Source: Actinomadura flavalba DSM 45200 (GTDB lineage Bacteria; Actinomycetota; Actinomycetes; Streptosporangiales; Streptosporangiaceae). Taken from it: DNA of 64,000 bases. Where the stretch lies: NCBI RefSeq assembly GCF_000374305.1, contig NZ_KB894098.1, positions 1 through 64,000 on the forward strand, read 5' to 3'. Position 1 is the stretch's first letter, and each line of letters opens with the position of its first letter. Positions 1 through 8,278 of the stretch are shown one piece after another. A model generated the notes under the pieces. It ran no database searches. It worked only from the letters and a program-made list of their open reading frames with translations, and had not been told where the DNA came from. The translations under genes were made by a program, and so were the position numbers.

Positions 1-58
1 TCGGGGGTACGGCCCGGAACAATCCGGACCGCTATAAAGGCACTGGCTTTTAACACGC

Positions 59-76
59 TGTTGAGTTCTCAAGAAA
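59..76 (-). promoter_or_regulatory. rRNA operon leader motif
   Basis: Read on the minus strand this is the TTCTTGAGAACTCAAC motif followed by AGCGTG. Such a sequence is characteristic of actinomycete rRNA leaders, where it belongs to the processing/antitermination region ahead of 16S or 23S rRNA. It lies downstream of the minus-strand promoter at 134-161. I infer that an rRNA operon starts just beyond the left edge and is transcribed away from this window. No mature rRNA sequence is present here. Confidence 0.6.
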
Positions 77-133
77 CGGACACCCACCGCGCTCCACCCG
101 CTCACGCGAGCCTCGCTCCGGGGCAACCCTTCA

Positions 134-161
134 ACCTTACCCGGCCTCACCCCCGTGTCAA
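134..161 (-). promoter_or_regulatory. Strong sigma-70 type promoter, probable rrn promoter
   Basis: On the minus strand there is a perfect TTGACA -35 (positions 161-156), a 16-bp spacer and a TAAGGT -10 (139-134). It faces the rRNA leader motif at 59-76. A second, weaker candidate lies upstream on the same strand: TCGAAG at 350-345 and TAGAGT at 327-322 with a 17-bp spacer. Several tandem promoters ahead of an rRNA operon are usual in actinomycetes. Otherwise the stretch 1-545 shows no credible gene. Confidence 0.6.
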
Positions 162-545
162 ACCGATCCAACCGGACCAACTTCGACAACAGAGCCTCGA
201 CCAGCTCCCGCACAACAGCACGACAACCGATCCGAAACCGACCATCACACGTAGCAGGAGATTCGCCCTCCGGGCCGGCCACCTCACGGTGTCCTGCATC
301 CCGTCGCGGGCTGTTGGTAAAACTCTAACACCGCGTGGACGGTGCTTCGACCGGTTTCCACGCGGCACTCGTCCGACGCTACGCGGCCATCACCACGAAT
401 CGCCCTCTACGTGCGTCAGCTCACATTGCGGTACGGTTCGCCTCAATCGCGTCACACCGGACGGTCGCCGGACGAAACCGCAGGTGCGACGCTCGCCGTG
501 GACCGCCCGCCGGAGCATCGAGCGGGTCGAGGTGAGGAGGTACCG

Positions 546-1286
546 GTGGCCGGTGCGACCGTCGGCCGGGGCTCAGCGGAGCGCCTGGTCCTCGCGGGAA
601 CGATGGGACCGACGATCCATGACGTCCACGCCTGGCGCCTGCGTCTCGCGGACGGGCACATCGAGATCCACGCCGATCCCGAGCGGTTCCGCGCCATGGA
701 CGACCCCACGGGCCGGAGCCTGCACCTGAGCTGCGGAGCGGCGATCGTCAACCTGCGCCTGGCGGCGGCCCAGCTCAGTCATGAGGCGGTCGTCCGCCTG
801 GTCCCCGACCCGGAGCACCCCGTCCTGCTGGCGTCGATCCGGCTCGCGCCCCGCCGTCCGCCGACCCGGACGGAGCGGCTCCTGTATTCGGCGACGATGC
901 GCCCGTTCCCCGCCAGGGGTTCACGCAGCGCTCCCCCGCCCCGGCACATCGCGTCCTCGCTCGCGGACGTCGCGCGGCTGGAGGGAGCGTCGCTGCACCT
1001 GCGTCCGGGCGGACGAGCGGTCCTGACGACCTCCGGAGACTCCCCCGCGGCCTGGCTGCGCGCGGGCCGCGCCCTCCAGTCGGTACTGCTCGCCGCCACG
1101 GTCCGGGGCGTGGCGGCGTCGTTCCTGTACGAGGTCGTGTCGGTGCCGGACGCCCACGAGTACACCGCGCCGGGCGACGTCCCGCAGGTTCTGCTGGAAC
1201 TGGCCGCGCGGCTACCGGTGGACCGACAGGACGAACGCCAGCGGCACCTCGTACGGGTCGGTCAGCTTCGCGACGCGACGCCGTAG
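546..1286 (+). CDS. Acg-like nitroreductase-fold protein, short form
   Basis: The 246-residue product matches the Acg family of FMN-binding nitroreductase-fold proteins, whose type member is in the mycobacterial DosR dormancy regulon. The N-terminal part holds the family pattern: a TIHDVHAWRL-like stretch, then ADPERFRAMDDPTGR and LHLSCGAAIVNLRLA, corresponding to the family's HN(T/P)QPW, D-TGR-L and SCGAAL regions. The C-terminal AWLRAGRALQSVLLAAT piece matches the end of the fold. Full-length relatives are about 330 residues, so the middle is shortened. The GTG at 546 is chosen because GAGGAGG lies just upstream. The 3' end overlaps the convergent methyltransferase gene by 75 nt. FMN binding and enzyme activity are not certain; the substrate is unknown. 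Confidence 0.65.
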   Translation: MAGATVGRGSAERLVLAGTMGPTIHDVHAWRLRLADGHIEIHADPERFRAMDDPTGRSLHLSCGAAIVNLRLAAAQLSHEAVVRLVPDPEHPVLLASIRLAPRRPPTRTERLLYSATMRPFPARGSRSAPPPRHIASSLADVARLEGASLHLRPGGRAVLTTSGDSPAAWLRAGRALQSVLLAATVRGVAASFLYEVVSVPDAHEYTAPGDVPQVLLELAARLPVDRQDERQRHLVRVGQLRDATP

Positions 1287-2042
1287 TTCGTCGGCGTCGA
1301 TGTGGTGGGCGTTCGGGCCCATCCCGACGAGGGTCGCGATCTCGGCGTGCGTGAGCCGCGCCGCCGCCTGGAGCGTGGTGCGCGCGTCGAGGGTGAAGTG
1401 GCCGGCGAGGCGGGCGTCGGTACGGGCGGTCTTGTCCGCGTCGACGGAGAGCAACCCGAGGTCGGCGATGAGCGGGGCGAGGTGGCCGGGCCCCGGCGTG
1501 ACGGTGTGCAACGCCCCGTCCGGCCGCAGGACGCGGCGGAACTCGGCGGCGTTGCGCGGGGCGAACACGTTGAGCACCGCGTCCATGGACGCGTCGCGCA
1601 CGGGCAGCGGCCGCCAGAGGTCGGCGACGACGGCCCCGGCGCGGGGGTGGGCGCGGGCGGCGCGGCGCGCGGCGTACTTGGACACGTCCAGGGCGATGCC
1701 GGTGGCGTCGCCGGAGAGCACGGCGGCGAGGTAGTGGCCGGTTCCGGCGCCCGCGTCCAGAACGCGCCGCGCCCCGGCGAGACGGACCGCGAGGGCGTCG
1801 GTCAGCGCGGCGTAGTGCCCGGCGCCCAGGAACTCGGCGCGGGCCGTGACCATGCCGGGGGTGTCGGCGGTGCCGGGCCGCGCCGATCCGGGGAGCAGGT
1901 TCGCGTATCCCTGGCGAGCGATGTCGAAGGCGTGCCCGGCGGCGCAGCGCAGGTCCCGGTCGCGCAGGGCGAGCGGGCCGGTGCAGACGGGGCAGCGGAG
2001 GTCGTCGACGACGTCGGCCAGCATGCGTCCATCATCGGCCAC
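1212..2042 (-). CDS. RlmA-like 23S rRNA guanine N1-methyltransferase
   Basis: This 276-residue protein begins with a zinc-binding treble (CPVC near residues 18-21, then C and a GHAF histidine), followed by a class I SAM-dependent methyltransferase domain with the SAM loop VLDAGAGTGHYL. That order is the RlmA signature; RlmA enzymes methylate N1 of G745 (RlmA-I) or G748 (RlmA-II, linked to macrolide response). The sequence alone does not separate the two. It starts 12 nt after the thioredoxin stop, so the two probably form an operon. An internal ATG six codons in (2024) is an alternative start. Confidence 0.8.
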   Translation of the reverse strand: MADDGRMLADVVDDLRCPVCTGPLALRDRDLRCAAGHAFDIARQGYANLLPGSARPGTADTPGMVTARAEFLGAGHYAALTDALAVRLAGARRVLDAGAGTGHYLAAVLSGDATGIALDVSKYAARRAARAHPRAGAVVADLWRPLPVRDASMDAVLNVFAPRNAAEFRRVLRPDGALHTVTPGPGHLAPLIADLGLLSVDADKTARTDARLAGHFTLDARTTLQAAARLTHAEIATLVGMGPNAHHIDADELRRRVAKLTDPYEVPLAFVLSVHR

Positions 2043-2054
2043 GCCGCGCGGAGG

Positions 2055-2405
2055 TCAGGACAGGCGGGAGCGGACGTCGTCCATGTCGAGCGCCCGCACC
2101 TCCTTGATGATCTTCTCCAGGGACGCGTCGGGCAGCGCGCCGGGCTCGGCGTAGACGATGACGCCGTCGCGGATGGCCATGAGGGTCGGGATGGACGCGA
2201 TGCCGAAGCGTTCGGCGAGGACGGGTTCGGCCTCGGTGTCGACCTTGCCGAACACGATGTCGTCGTGCCGCTCGGACGCGGTCTCGTAGACGGGCGCGAA
2301 CCGCCGGCAGGGCCCGCACCAGGCGGCCCAGAAGTCGATGAGGACGATCCCCTCGCCCTCGGCCAGCGCGTTGAAGGTCCCGGTGGTGACTGTGACGGTC
2401 GCCAT
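2055..2405 (-). CDS. Thioredoxin
   Basis: This 116-residue single-domain thioredoxin has the canonical redox motif WCGPC at residues 29-33 and the SIPTL segment carrying the cis-proline. It should reduce disulfides of cytoplasmic proteins with thioredoxin reductase. A clear GAGGAGA ribosome site precedes the ATG. It is divergent from the sigma factor gene, with 134 bp between the two starts, and is upstream of the RlmA-like gene. It is not next to trxB, so it is probably an accessory thioredoxin rather than the main TrxA. Confidence 0.93.
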   Translation of the reverse strand: MATVTVTTGTFNALAEGEGIVLIDFWAAWCGPCRRFAPVYETASERHDDIVFGKVDTEAEPVLAERFGIASIPTLMAIRDGVIVYAEPGALPDASLEKIIKEVRALDMDDVRSRLS

Positions 2406-2539
2406 GTCGCTTTCTCCTCTGCCTGGGTATCAGAACCCTGTGGGGTGGGGTGTTCGCTTCGCAGTATCGCCGAACTGGGAATCCCACAGCGGTATTCGCC
2501 GTTCTCCTCTTAGGGAGATCGCACCAGAGAAGGGTCAGG

Positions 2540-3541
2540 ATGGCTGCAACCCGTACCAAGGCTGACAGGGTGGATGCCCCCGACAAGGATCTGGTCGGGG
2601 CGTATCTCGACCGGATCGGCCGTACCCCTCTGCTCGACGCGCAGGAGGAGGTCGATCTGGCGAAGGCGATCGAGGGGGGCCTGTACGCGGAACAGTTGCT
2701 CGACGAGGGCCGTGTGCCCGCCGGGGCGTCCGGTGACGAGCTGGAGGACCTGGTGGCGGCGGGTCTGCGGGCCAAGCAGCGGTTCGTCGAGGCGAACCTG
2801 CGGCTCGTGGTCTCGATCGCCCGCAAGTACCCCACCGACTCGCTGCCGCTGATCGACCTCATCCAGGAGGGCAATCTGGGGTTGATGCGCGCGGTGGAGA
2901 AGTTCGACTACCGACGGGGTTTCAAGTTCTCGACCTATGCGACGTGGTGGATTCGGCAGGCGATCGGGCGGGGCCTCAGCCACACGGCCCGGACGATCCG
3001 GCTTCCGGTCCACGTCGAGGAGGAGTTGTCGCGGCTGCGGCGGGCGGAGCGTCAGCTCAGCCGTGATCTCGGCCGTGAGCCCAACCGCGAGGAGCTGGCC
3101 GACGCCGTGGGCGCCGAGCCGGAGCACGTGGACGAGCTGCTGCGCTGGCGGCGCGACCCCGCGAGCCTGGACGCGACCGTGGACGACGCCGGTGAGACGC
3201 CGATGGGCGACCTCCTGGAGGACCCGGACGCGGTGACGCCCGAGGCGGAGATTCTCGCGCTGGACGATCTGGAGGGCCTGGGCCGCCTGCTGGAGCGCCT
3301 TCCCGAGCGTGAGGCGTCGATCGTGCGGGCCCGGTTCGGCATGGAGAGCGGTCAGCCGCTGTCGTACGCGCAGATCGGCGCCCGCTATGGCCTGAGCCAC
3401 AATCGCGTCCGGCAGATCACCGACCGTTCGCTGCGCCGTCTGCGTCAGCTCGCCGTCGAGACCGACCTGTCGGGACGCCGCCCGTTCGGCGAGCAGGCCC
3501 GCGACGACACCCTGGTGGGCGCCGGCAGCCGCGCCGCCTGA
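2540..3541 (+). CDS. Group 2 (HrdD/SigB-like) RNA polymerase sigma factor
   Basis: The 333-residue sigma-70 family protein has a short region 1.2 (DLVGAYLDRIGRTPLL), a complete region 2 with the DLIQEGNLGLMRAVEKFDY core and the TYATWWIRQAI melting segment, region 3, and a region 4 helix-turn-helix (SYAQIGARYGLSHNRVRQI). It lacks the long acidic region 1.1 of the housekeeping factor, so it is a group 2 factor. The ATG at 2540 follows an AGAGAAGGG ribosome site; the reading frame is open further upstream. Its promoter region holds GGGTAT at 2425-2430, reminiscent of SigB-type -10 elements, but no convincing -35 was found. The stress-signalling locus nearby could bear on its use, which is only an inference. 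Confidence 0.9.
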   Translation: MAATRTKADRVDAPDKDLVGAYLDRIGRTPLLDAQEEVDLAKAIEGGLYAEQLLDEGRVPAGASGDELEDLVAAGLRAKQRFVEANLRLVVSIARKYPTDSLPLIDLIQEGNLGLMRAVEKFDYRRGFKFSTYATWWIRQAIGRGLSHTARTIRLPVHVEEELSRLRRAERQLSRDLGREPNREELADAVGAEPEHVDELLRWRRDPASLDATVDDAGETPMGDLLEDPDAVTPEAEILALDDLEGLGRLLERLPEREASIVRARFGMESGQPLSYAQIGARYGLSHNRVRQITDRSLRRLRQLAVETDLSGRRPFGEQARDDTLVGAGSRAA

Positions 3542-3621
3542 CACTCCCCCGCACACCGCGTCGCGCCTCCGGGCCCGGCGCGGTGTCGTTGTTCCGGCCG
3601 TCTCACTTCGCGGTCGCCCCG

Positions 3622-3657
3622 TTTCACAATCGGTTCTTTCCCATACCATTGGACTCT
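3622..3657 (+). promoter_or_regulatory. Promoter for a probably leaderless DAHP synthase mRNA
   Basis: TTTCAC at 3622-3627 and TACCAT at 3644-3649 are separated by 16 bp. Only 8 nt lie between the -10 and the GTG at 3658, and no ribosome site is visible. This is the TANNNT-N6-8-RTG layout of leaderless actinobacterial transcripts. Confidence 0.5.
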
Positions 3658-5007
3658 GTGAGTACATCAAGCGTTCCCGGGGTGCTCGACGCCTGGCGCG
3701 ATCTCCCGGCTCTCCAGCAGCCCGCATGGGATGACCCCGCCGAGGTGGCGGCCGTGACGAGGGAGCTGGCGCAGTTGCCGCCGCTCGTCTTCGCCGGAGA
3801 ATGTGACCAGCTCAAGGACCGGCTCGCCGACGTGGCGCGCGGCGAGGCCTTCGTCCTCCAGGGCGGTGACTGCGCGGAGACGTTCGCGGGGTCCAACGCC
3901 GACGCCGTGAAGAACAAGCTGAAGACCCTGCTCCAGATGGCGGTGGTGCTCACCTACGCGGCGAGCGTCCCGGTCGTGAAGATCGGGCGGATGGCGGGGC
4001 AGTACGCCAAGCCGCGCTCCAAGCCGTCGGAGGTGCGGGCGGGCGTGGAGCTGCCCGCGTACCGGGGCGACGCCGTCAACGGGCTGGAGTTCGCCGCCGA
4101 CGCGCGGCGCAACGACCCGCGCCGGCTGCTCCAGGCGTACCACGCGTCGGCGGTCACGCTGAACCTGTGCCGGGCGTTCACCAAGGGCGGCTACGCCGAC
4201 CTGCGCCAGGTGCACGCGTGGAACCGCGACTTCGTGGCGGCGAGCCCGGCGGGACGCCGGTACGAGCAGCTCGCCGGGGAGATCGACCGCGCGCTGACGT
4301 TCATGAAGGCGTGCGGCGTCAGCCCCGACGAGTTCCACTCGGTGGAGTTCTACTCCAGCCACGAGGCGCTGCTGCTGGAGTACGAGCGGGCTCTGACGCG
4401 GATCGACAGCCTGAGCGGCCTGCCCTACGACGTGTCGGCGCACTTCCTGTGGATCGGTGAGCGCACCCGGCAGCTCGACGGCGCGCACGTGGAGTTCCTG
4501 CGGCACATCCGCAACCCGATCGGCGTGAAGCTCGGCCCGAAGACGTCGCCGGACGACGCGCTGGCGCTGATCGACCGGCTCAACCCCGACGGCGAGCCGG
4601 GGCGGCTGACGTTCGTGACGCGGATGGGCGCGGGAACGATCCGGGACGCGCTGCCGCCGCTGATCGAGAAGGTGAGCCAGAGCGGGGCGCCGGTGGCGTG
4701 GATCTGCGATCCGATGCACGGCAACACGTTCGAGGCGCCGTCGGGTCACAAGACGCGGCGCGTGGACGACGTGCTCGACGAGGTCGCGGGCTTCTTCGAG
4801 GTGCACCGGGCGCTGGGCACGCATCCGGGCGGCATCCACATCGAGTTCACCGGCGACGACGTGACCGAGTGCGTCGGCGGCGGGCAGCCGGTCGTGGAGA
4901 GCGACCTGCACCAGCGGTACGAGACGGCGTGCGACCCGCGGCTGAACCGCGGTCAGTCGCTGGATCTGGCGTTCATGGTGGCGGAGCTGTACCGCAAGAG
5001 CGTCTGA
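3658..5007 (+). CDS. aroF: Class II 3-deoxy-D-arabino-heptulosonate 7-phosphate synthase
   Basis: This enzyme condenses phosphoenolpyruvate with erythrose 4-phosphate in the first step of the shikimate pathway. The 449-residue length is that of plant/mycobacterial type II enzymes. Visible motifs in order are LQGGDCAETF (metal-binding Cys), RMAGQYAKPRS, NPIGVKLGPKTSPDD, TRMGAG, WICDPMHGNT and IHIEFTGDDVTECVGG with the remaining metal ligands. The GTG start at 3658 is supported by the promoter spacing and by the similarity starting soon after it. In mycobacteria this class is feedback regulated and binds chorismate mutase; neither is visible here. Confidence 0.95.
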   Translation: MSTSSVPGVLDAWRDLPALQQPAWDDPAEVAAVTRELAQLPPLVFAGECDQLKDRLADVARGEAFVLQGGDCAETFAGSNADAVKNKLKTLLQMAVVLTYAASVPVVKIGRMAGQYAKPRSKPSEVRAGVELPAYRGDAVNGLEFAADARRNDPRRLLQAYHASAVTLNLCRAFTKGGYADLRQVHAWNRDFVAASPAGRRYEQLAGEIDRALTFMKACGVSPDEFHSVEFYSSHEALLLEYERALTRIDSLSGLPYDVSAHFLWIGERTRQLDGAHVEFLRHIRNPIGVKLGPKTSPDDALALIDRLNPDGEPGRLTFVTRMGAGTIRDALPPLIEKVSQSGAPVAWICDPMHGNTFEAPSGHKTRRVDDVLDEVAGFFEVHRALGTHPGGIHIEFTGDDVTECVGGGQPVVESDLHQRYETACDPRLNRGQSLDLAFMVAELYRKSV

Positions 5008-5014
5008 GCCGGGT

Positions 5015-5052
5015 CGGCCCCGGTTCCCGCGCGGCGCGCGGGGCCGGGGTCG
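5015..5052. terminator. Hairpin between convergent genes
   Basis: CGGCCCCGG (5015-5023) pairs with CCGGGGTCG (5044-5052) with one G-T pair. An inner stem CCCGCG/CGCGGG (5026-5031 with 5037-5042) extends it. It sits between the stops of the convergent DAHP synthase and anti-sigma kinase genes, so it can serve both strands. There is no T tract. Confidence 0.6.
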
Positions 5053-5059
5053 GCACGTG

Positions 5060-5440
5060 TCAGAGGGCGACCTCGGCCCAGACGACCTTGCCGCCGGTGA
5101 CGGGGTCGGCGCCCCAGGTGGAGGCGAACCGGTCGACGATGAAGAGCCCGCGGTGGGATTCGTCGAGCGGGCCGGGGACGGTGAGGCGCGGCATCTGGGC
5201 GGCGCGGTCGCGCACTTCGACGCGGACGCGCCCGTTGCCGCGCAGCAGCCGCAGTTCGAGCGCGGTGCCGGCGTGCCGGACGGCGTTGGCGACGAGCTCG
5301 GCGACGATGGCCGTCACGAGCTCCTCGCGTTCCATCAGCGCCCAGGTGCGCATAGTGCGGGCCGCGAGGCGGCGGGCGTACTCGACCGCCTCCGTCTGCG
5401 GCGCGGCCCGCAGGGTGGTCTCGGTCATGGGATCGGTCAC
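5060..5440 (-). CDS. RsbW-like anti-sigma kinase (HATPase fold)
   Basis: This 126-residue protein is a single GHKL ATPase domain of the RsbW/SpoIIAB type: N-box ELVANAVRHA (Asn52), a G1-type VRDRA segment and the RGLFIVDRFASTWG lid/G2 region. Such proteins sequester a sigma factor or phosphorylate a STAS antagonist. It is the third gene of a leftward operon after the OsaC-like phosphatase and the STAS antagonist, with 23 nt after the latter. Together they form a complete partner-switching set. The GTG at 5440 has GAGG upstream; an ATG four codons in is an alternative. Confidence 0.85.
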   Translation of the reverse strand: MTDPMTETTLRAAPQTEAVEYARRLAARTMRTWALMEREELVTAIVAELVANAVRHAGTALELRLLRGNGRVRVEVRDRAAQMPRLTVPGPLDESHRGLFIVDRFASTWGADPVTGGKVVWAEVAL

Positions 5441-5463
5441 TCAGCCTCGCTCGGCGCGGAGGT

Positions 5464-5793
5464 TCACGTTGCGGCTCCGTTACCCGCATCGTCGAGGAGG
5501 AAACGGTCGAGCCCGGTGGTGCGCAGGACGTTCTCGACCCGTCCGTAGGCGCCGGTGACCGTCAGCGTGGCGTTCTGGGCGCGCGCGTGCTTGTAGGCGC
5601 GGACCAGGACGTTGAGCCCGGAGGAGTCGCAGAAGTCGACCGCGGTGAGGTCGACGACCACGGCACGTTCTCCTGCGTCGACCAGCTCCGTCAGCCGGGA
5701 CCGCAACTCGTCGGAGGAGTGCAGGTCGATGGAGCCGCGCGCGGCGATCGTCGCGCGGCCGTCCTGTTTCGTCGTGTGCAAGGCCAGCCCCAC
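5464..5793 (-). CDS. STAS-domain anti-sigma factor antagonist
   Basis: This 109-residue RsbV/SpoIIAA-type protein has the phosphorylation loop VDFCDSSGLNVL; Ser57 is the expected phosphorylation site by analogy with RsbV. In the dephosphorylated form such proteins bind the anti-sigma kinase and release the sigma factor. It lies 31 nt downstream of the OsaC-like phosphatase, which could remove its phosphate, and 23 nt upstream of the kinase. A GGTGAGGT ribosome site precedes the GTG start. Confidence 0.88.
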   Translation of the reverse strand: MGLALHTTKQDGRATIAARGSIDLHSSDELRSRLTELVDAGERAVVVDLTAVDFCDSSGLNVLVRAYKHARAQNATLTVTGAYGRVENVLRTTGLDRFLLDDAGNGAAT

Positions 5794-5824
5794 GCCACCT
5801 CACCTTACCGATTGTTGAGCTTCA

Positions 5825-7981
5825 TCATGACGCCCGCAGAACGATGAGAGCAACGTCGTCGTTCGAGGGTTCGGGTCCGAAGTCGCGGACGGCCCGCTGG
5901 ATGCGGGCGGCCACGGCACCGGCGCTGAGACCGGTGCAGCCGGCCAGCAGGGTCTCCAGACCGTGTCCGTCACCGAGCAGTCTGCCACCGGAGCGGCGTT
6001 CGGTGACGCCGTCGGTGACGCACAGCAGGACCTGCCCGCTGCGCAGTTCGACGGTGTCGGTGTGGAACTCGGCGCCGTCGAAGACGCCGAGGAGCGGTTG
6101 GGGGTCGGCGGCCTCGCGCACGGTGCCGTCGTTGTCCAGGACGAGCGGCGGCGGGTGCCCGGCGCTGCTGAGGGTGATCGTGACGCCGTCGCGGCGGGGC
6201 CGGGGCGTGATCTCGCCGTGCAGCAGGGTGAGCAGGCGGGCGCGTTCGCCTTCGCCGAGGATGAGCCGGTTGAGCCGGGTCAGGACGTCGGGGACGGTGA
6301 GGTCTTCGGCGGCGAGGATGCGCAGCGCGTGCCGGGCGAGGCCGGTGACGGCGGCGGCCTGGGGGCCGGTGCCGCACACGTCGCCGATGGCGAACCGCCA
6401 GCGGGGCGCGGCGGTGGTGGGCTGCGCGGCGGTGGCGAAGACGTCGTAGAAGTCGCCGCCGACCTCGCTGCCCTCGCCGGCCGGTTCGTAGACGACCGCG
6501 ACCTCCAGGCCGGGGATGTCGGGGATGCCGGGCGGCAGCAGGCTGCGCTGGAGGGCGCTGCTCATGGACGTCTGCTCGGAGTACAGGCGCGCGTTGTCGA
6601 TGGCGAGGGCGGCGCGGCGGCCGAGTTCCTCGGCGAGTTCGACGGCGCTGCGGGGGAAGCGGTCGCCGGGCGGGCGGCCGATGACGATGGCGCCGATGCG
6701 GCGGCCGCGCGCGATGAGCGGGAAGGCGTAGACCTGGTCGTCGGCGGTGCGTCCGGCGGCGGCGCGGACGTCGGCGGGCGCGGCGGCGAGGCCGTTCCAG
6801 GGGCCGGGGCTGTCGGCGTCGGGCACGGAGCCGACGGCGTCGAGGAGGTCGCGCAGGCCGTCGGAGCGGTTCTCGTCGGCGTGCCAGACGTAGTCGGGGC
6901 GGGGGTCGCCGCCGTCGCCCGCGGTGTAGACGGCGCACCAGGTGGCCAGGCGCGGCACGACGAGCTGCGCGACGAGGGCCATGGTGCGTTCCTGGTCGAG
7001 GGTGCCGGCGAGCAGGTCGCTGGCCTCGGCGACGAAGCTGAGCCAGCCGCGCCAGGACCGTTCCAGCTCCCCGATCCTGACCTTTTCCAGGGAGAGCGAG
7101 AGTTCGTCGGCGAGGCGGCCGAGACGTCCGGCGTCGGCGTCGGTGAAGCGGCCGGGGCGTCCGGCGGCGGCGACGAGGAGGCCGGTGAGGCGGCCCTGGG
7201 CCTCCAGCGGCGCGGCGGTGAGCGAGCGGGCGTGCAGGGCGGCGGCGAGGGGGTCGGCGGTGGCGATGCCGTCGTTGGCGACCCAGGGGGCGCCGCCGCG
7301 CGCGTCGGGGCCGAGGCTGACGACGGACAGGTCGCCGATGGGCAGGTCGCCGGGCAGGCCGGTGGAGGCGCCGACGACGAGGGTGCCGTCGCGTTCGGCG
7401 AGCAGGACGGCGGCGGCGTCGGCGCCGAGGGCCTCGCGGACGGTGCCGGCGGCGTCGTCGAGGATCTCGCGGGCGGCCGGTGAGCGGAGCAGGCGTTCAC
7501 CGCCGGCGGCGGGCAGGACGGGTTCGGGTTCGGCGGCCTTCGCCTCGGCGGGGGCGGGGGCCGCGGCCTCGTCGTCGGCGGCGGTGCCGTCGCCCTCGGC
7601 GGGGAGCAGGAACCAGACGCCCTTGGCGCGGCGGTCGTAGGTGACGCCCCAGGAGGAGGCGAGGCGCGCGATGGAGGGCAGCCCGCGGCCGCTGGTGGCG
7701 GTGACGCCGGGCATGTCCAGGCCGCGGGTGGGGTGCAGGTCGCGGACCTCGATGCGGACCTCGCCGGACAGGCGGCGCAGCAGCACCTCGAAGGAGGTTC
7801 CGGCGTAGGTGACGGCGTTGGTGGCGAGTTCGCTGGTGGCCAGGACGGCGTCGTCGACGGCGCCGGGCATGTCCCAGTCGGTCAGCGCGGTGCGCACGAA
7901 GCCGCGCGCCTCGGCCACCGAGGAGGCCGCCGAGGGGAAGGTGGCCGACACGGTCTGCCCATCCACCAGTCGTTTCCTCAC
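5825..7981 (-). CDS. osaC: OsaC-like kinase-GAF-SpoIIE phosphatase
   Basis: This 718-residue multidomain regulator has an N-terminal RsbW-like HATPase (about residues 15-130; ELATNAVTYAG), GAF-type sensory regions in the middle (about 165-300 and 310-460) and a C-terminal PP2C/SpoIIE phosphatase (about 490-718) with the metal motifs AIGDVCGTG, CVTDGVTE and SNDDVALIVLR. The domain order matches OsaC of Streptomyces coelicolor (SCO5747), which modulates SigB after osmotic stress and adjoins osaAB. Here it is divergent from the osaA-like gene. The N-terminal domain may inhibit a sigma factor while the C-terminal domain reactivates the antagonist encoded next. The start is GTG. The 297 bp to osaA should contain both promoters; I saw no strong consensus. 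Confidence 0.82.
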   Translation of the reverse strand: MRKRLVDGQTVSATFPSAASSVAEARGFVRTALTDWDMPGAVDDAVLATSELATNAVTYAGTSFEVLLRRLSGEVRIEVRDLHPTRGLDMPGVTATSGRGLPSIARLASSWGVTYDRRAKGVWFLLPAEGDGTAADDEAAAPAPAEAKAAEPEPVLPAAGGERLLRSPAAREILDDAAGTVREALGADAAAVLLAERDGTLVVGASTGLPGDLPIGDLSVVSLGPDARGGAPWVANDGIATADPLAAALHARSLTAAPLEAQGRLTGLLVAAAGRPGRFTDADAGRLGRLADELSLSLEKVRIGELERSWRGWLSFVAEASDLLAGTLDQERTMALVAQLVVPRLATWCAVYTAGDGGDPRPDYVWHADENRSDGLRDLLDAVGSVPDADSPGPWNGLAAAPADVRAAAGRTADDQVYAFPLIARGRRIGAIVIGRPPGDRFPRSAVELAEELGRRAALAIDNARLYSEQTSMSSALQRSLLPPGIPDIPGLEVAVVYEPAGEGSEVGGDFYDVFATAAQPTTAAPRWRFAIGDVCGTGPQAAAVTGLARHALRILAAEDLTVPDVLTRLNRLILGEGERARLLTLLHGEITPRPRRDGVTITLSSAGHPPPLVLDNDGTVREAADPQPLLGVFDGAEFHTDTVELRSGQVLLCVTDGVTERRSGGRLLGDGHGLETLLAGCTGLSAGAVAARIQRAVRDFGPEPSNDDVALIVLRAS

Positions 7982-8278
7982 GTGCGGCGTTTCGTCGTTC
8001 CTGGCTATCGTGGCAGACGGGACGACCGCCCGGCCACCGGAACGGCGCGGCCCGGTACGGGGCCGCCGCGAGGGGGAAGGGTGGCCCGGCGACGGTCTGA
8101 GCGATCATGCCGCCACGACACGACAGACCGTAACACAGGCATTACGACGTCCGGGGCCGGTGCGCGGGCCGGGGCCGGGGCTGCGGCCCAGGTGGCGACG
8201 TAGAGTACTGGTGCGGCCCACAGGAGGGTGCCCAGCAAGGTGCGGGCACAAATCTCGCGGTCGAGGAGGTTGGAGAAC

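Noticed and set aside
2425-2430. SigB-type promoter (GGGTAT) for the sigma factor gene
   Set aside because: The -10 fits but no matching GNNT-type -35 is at the right distance, so I do not list it as a promoter.
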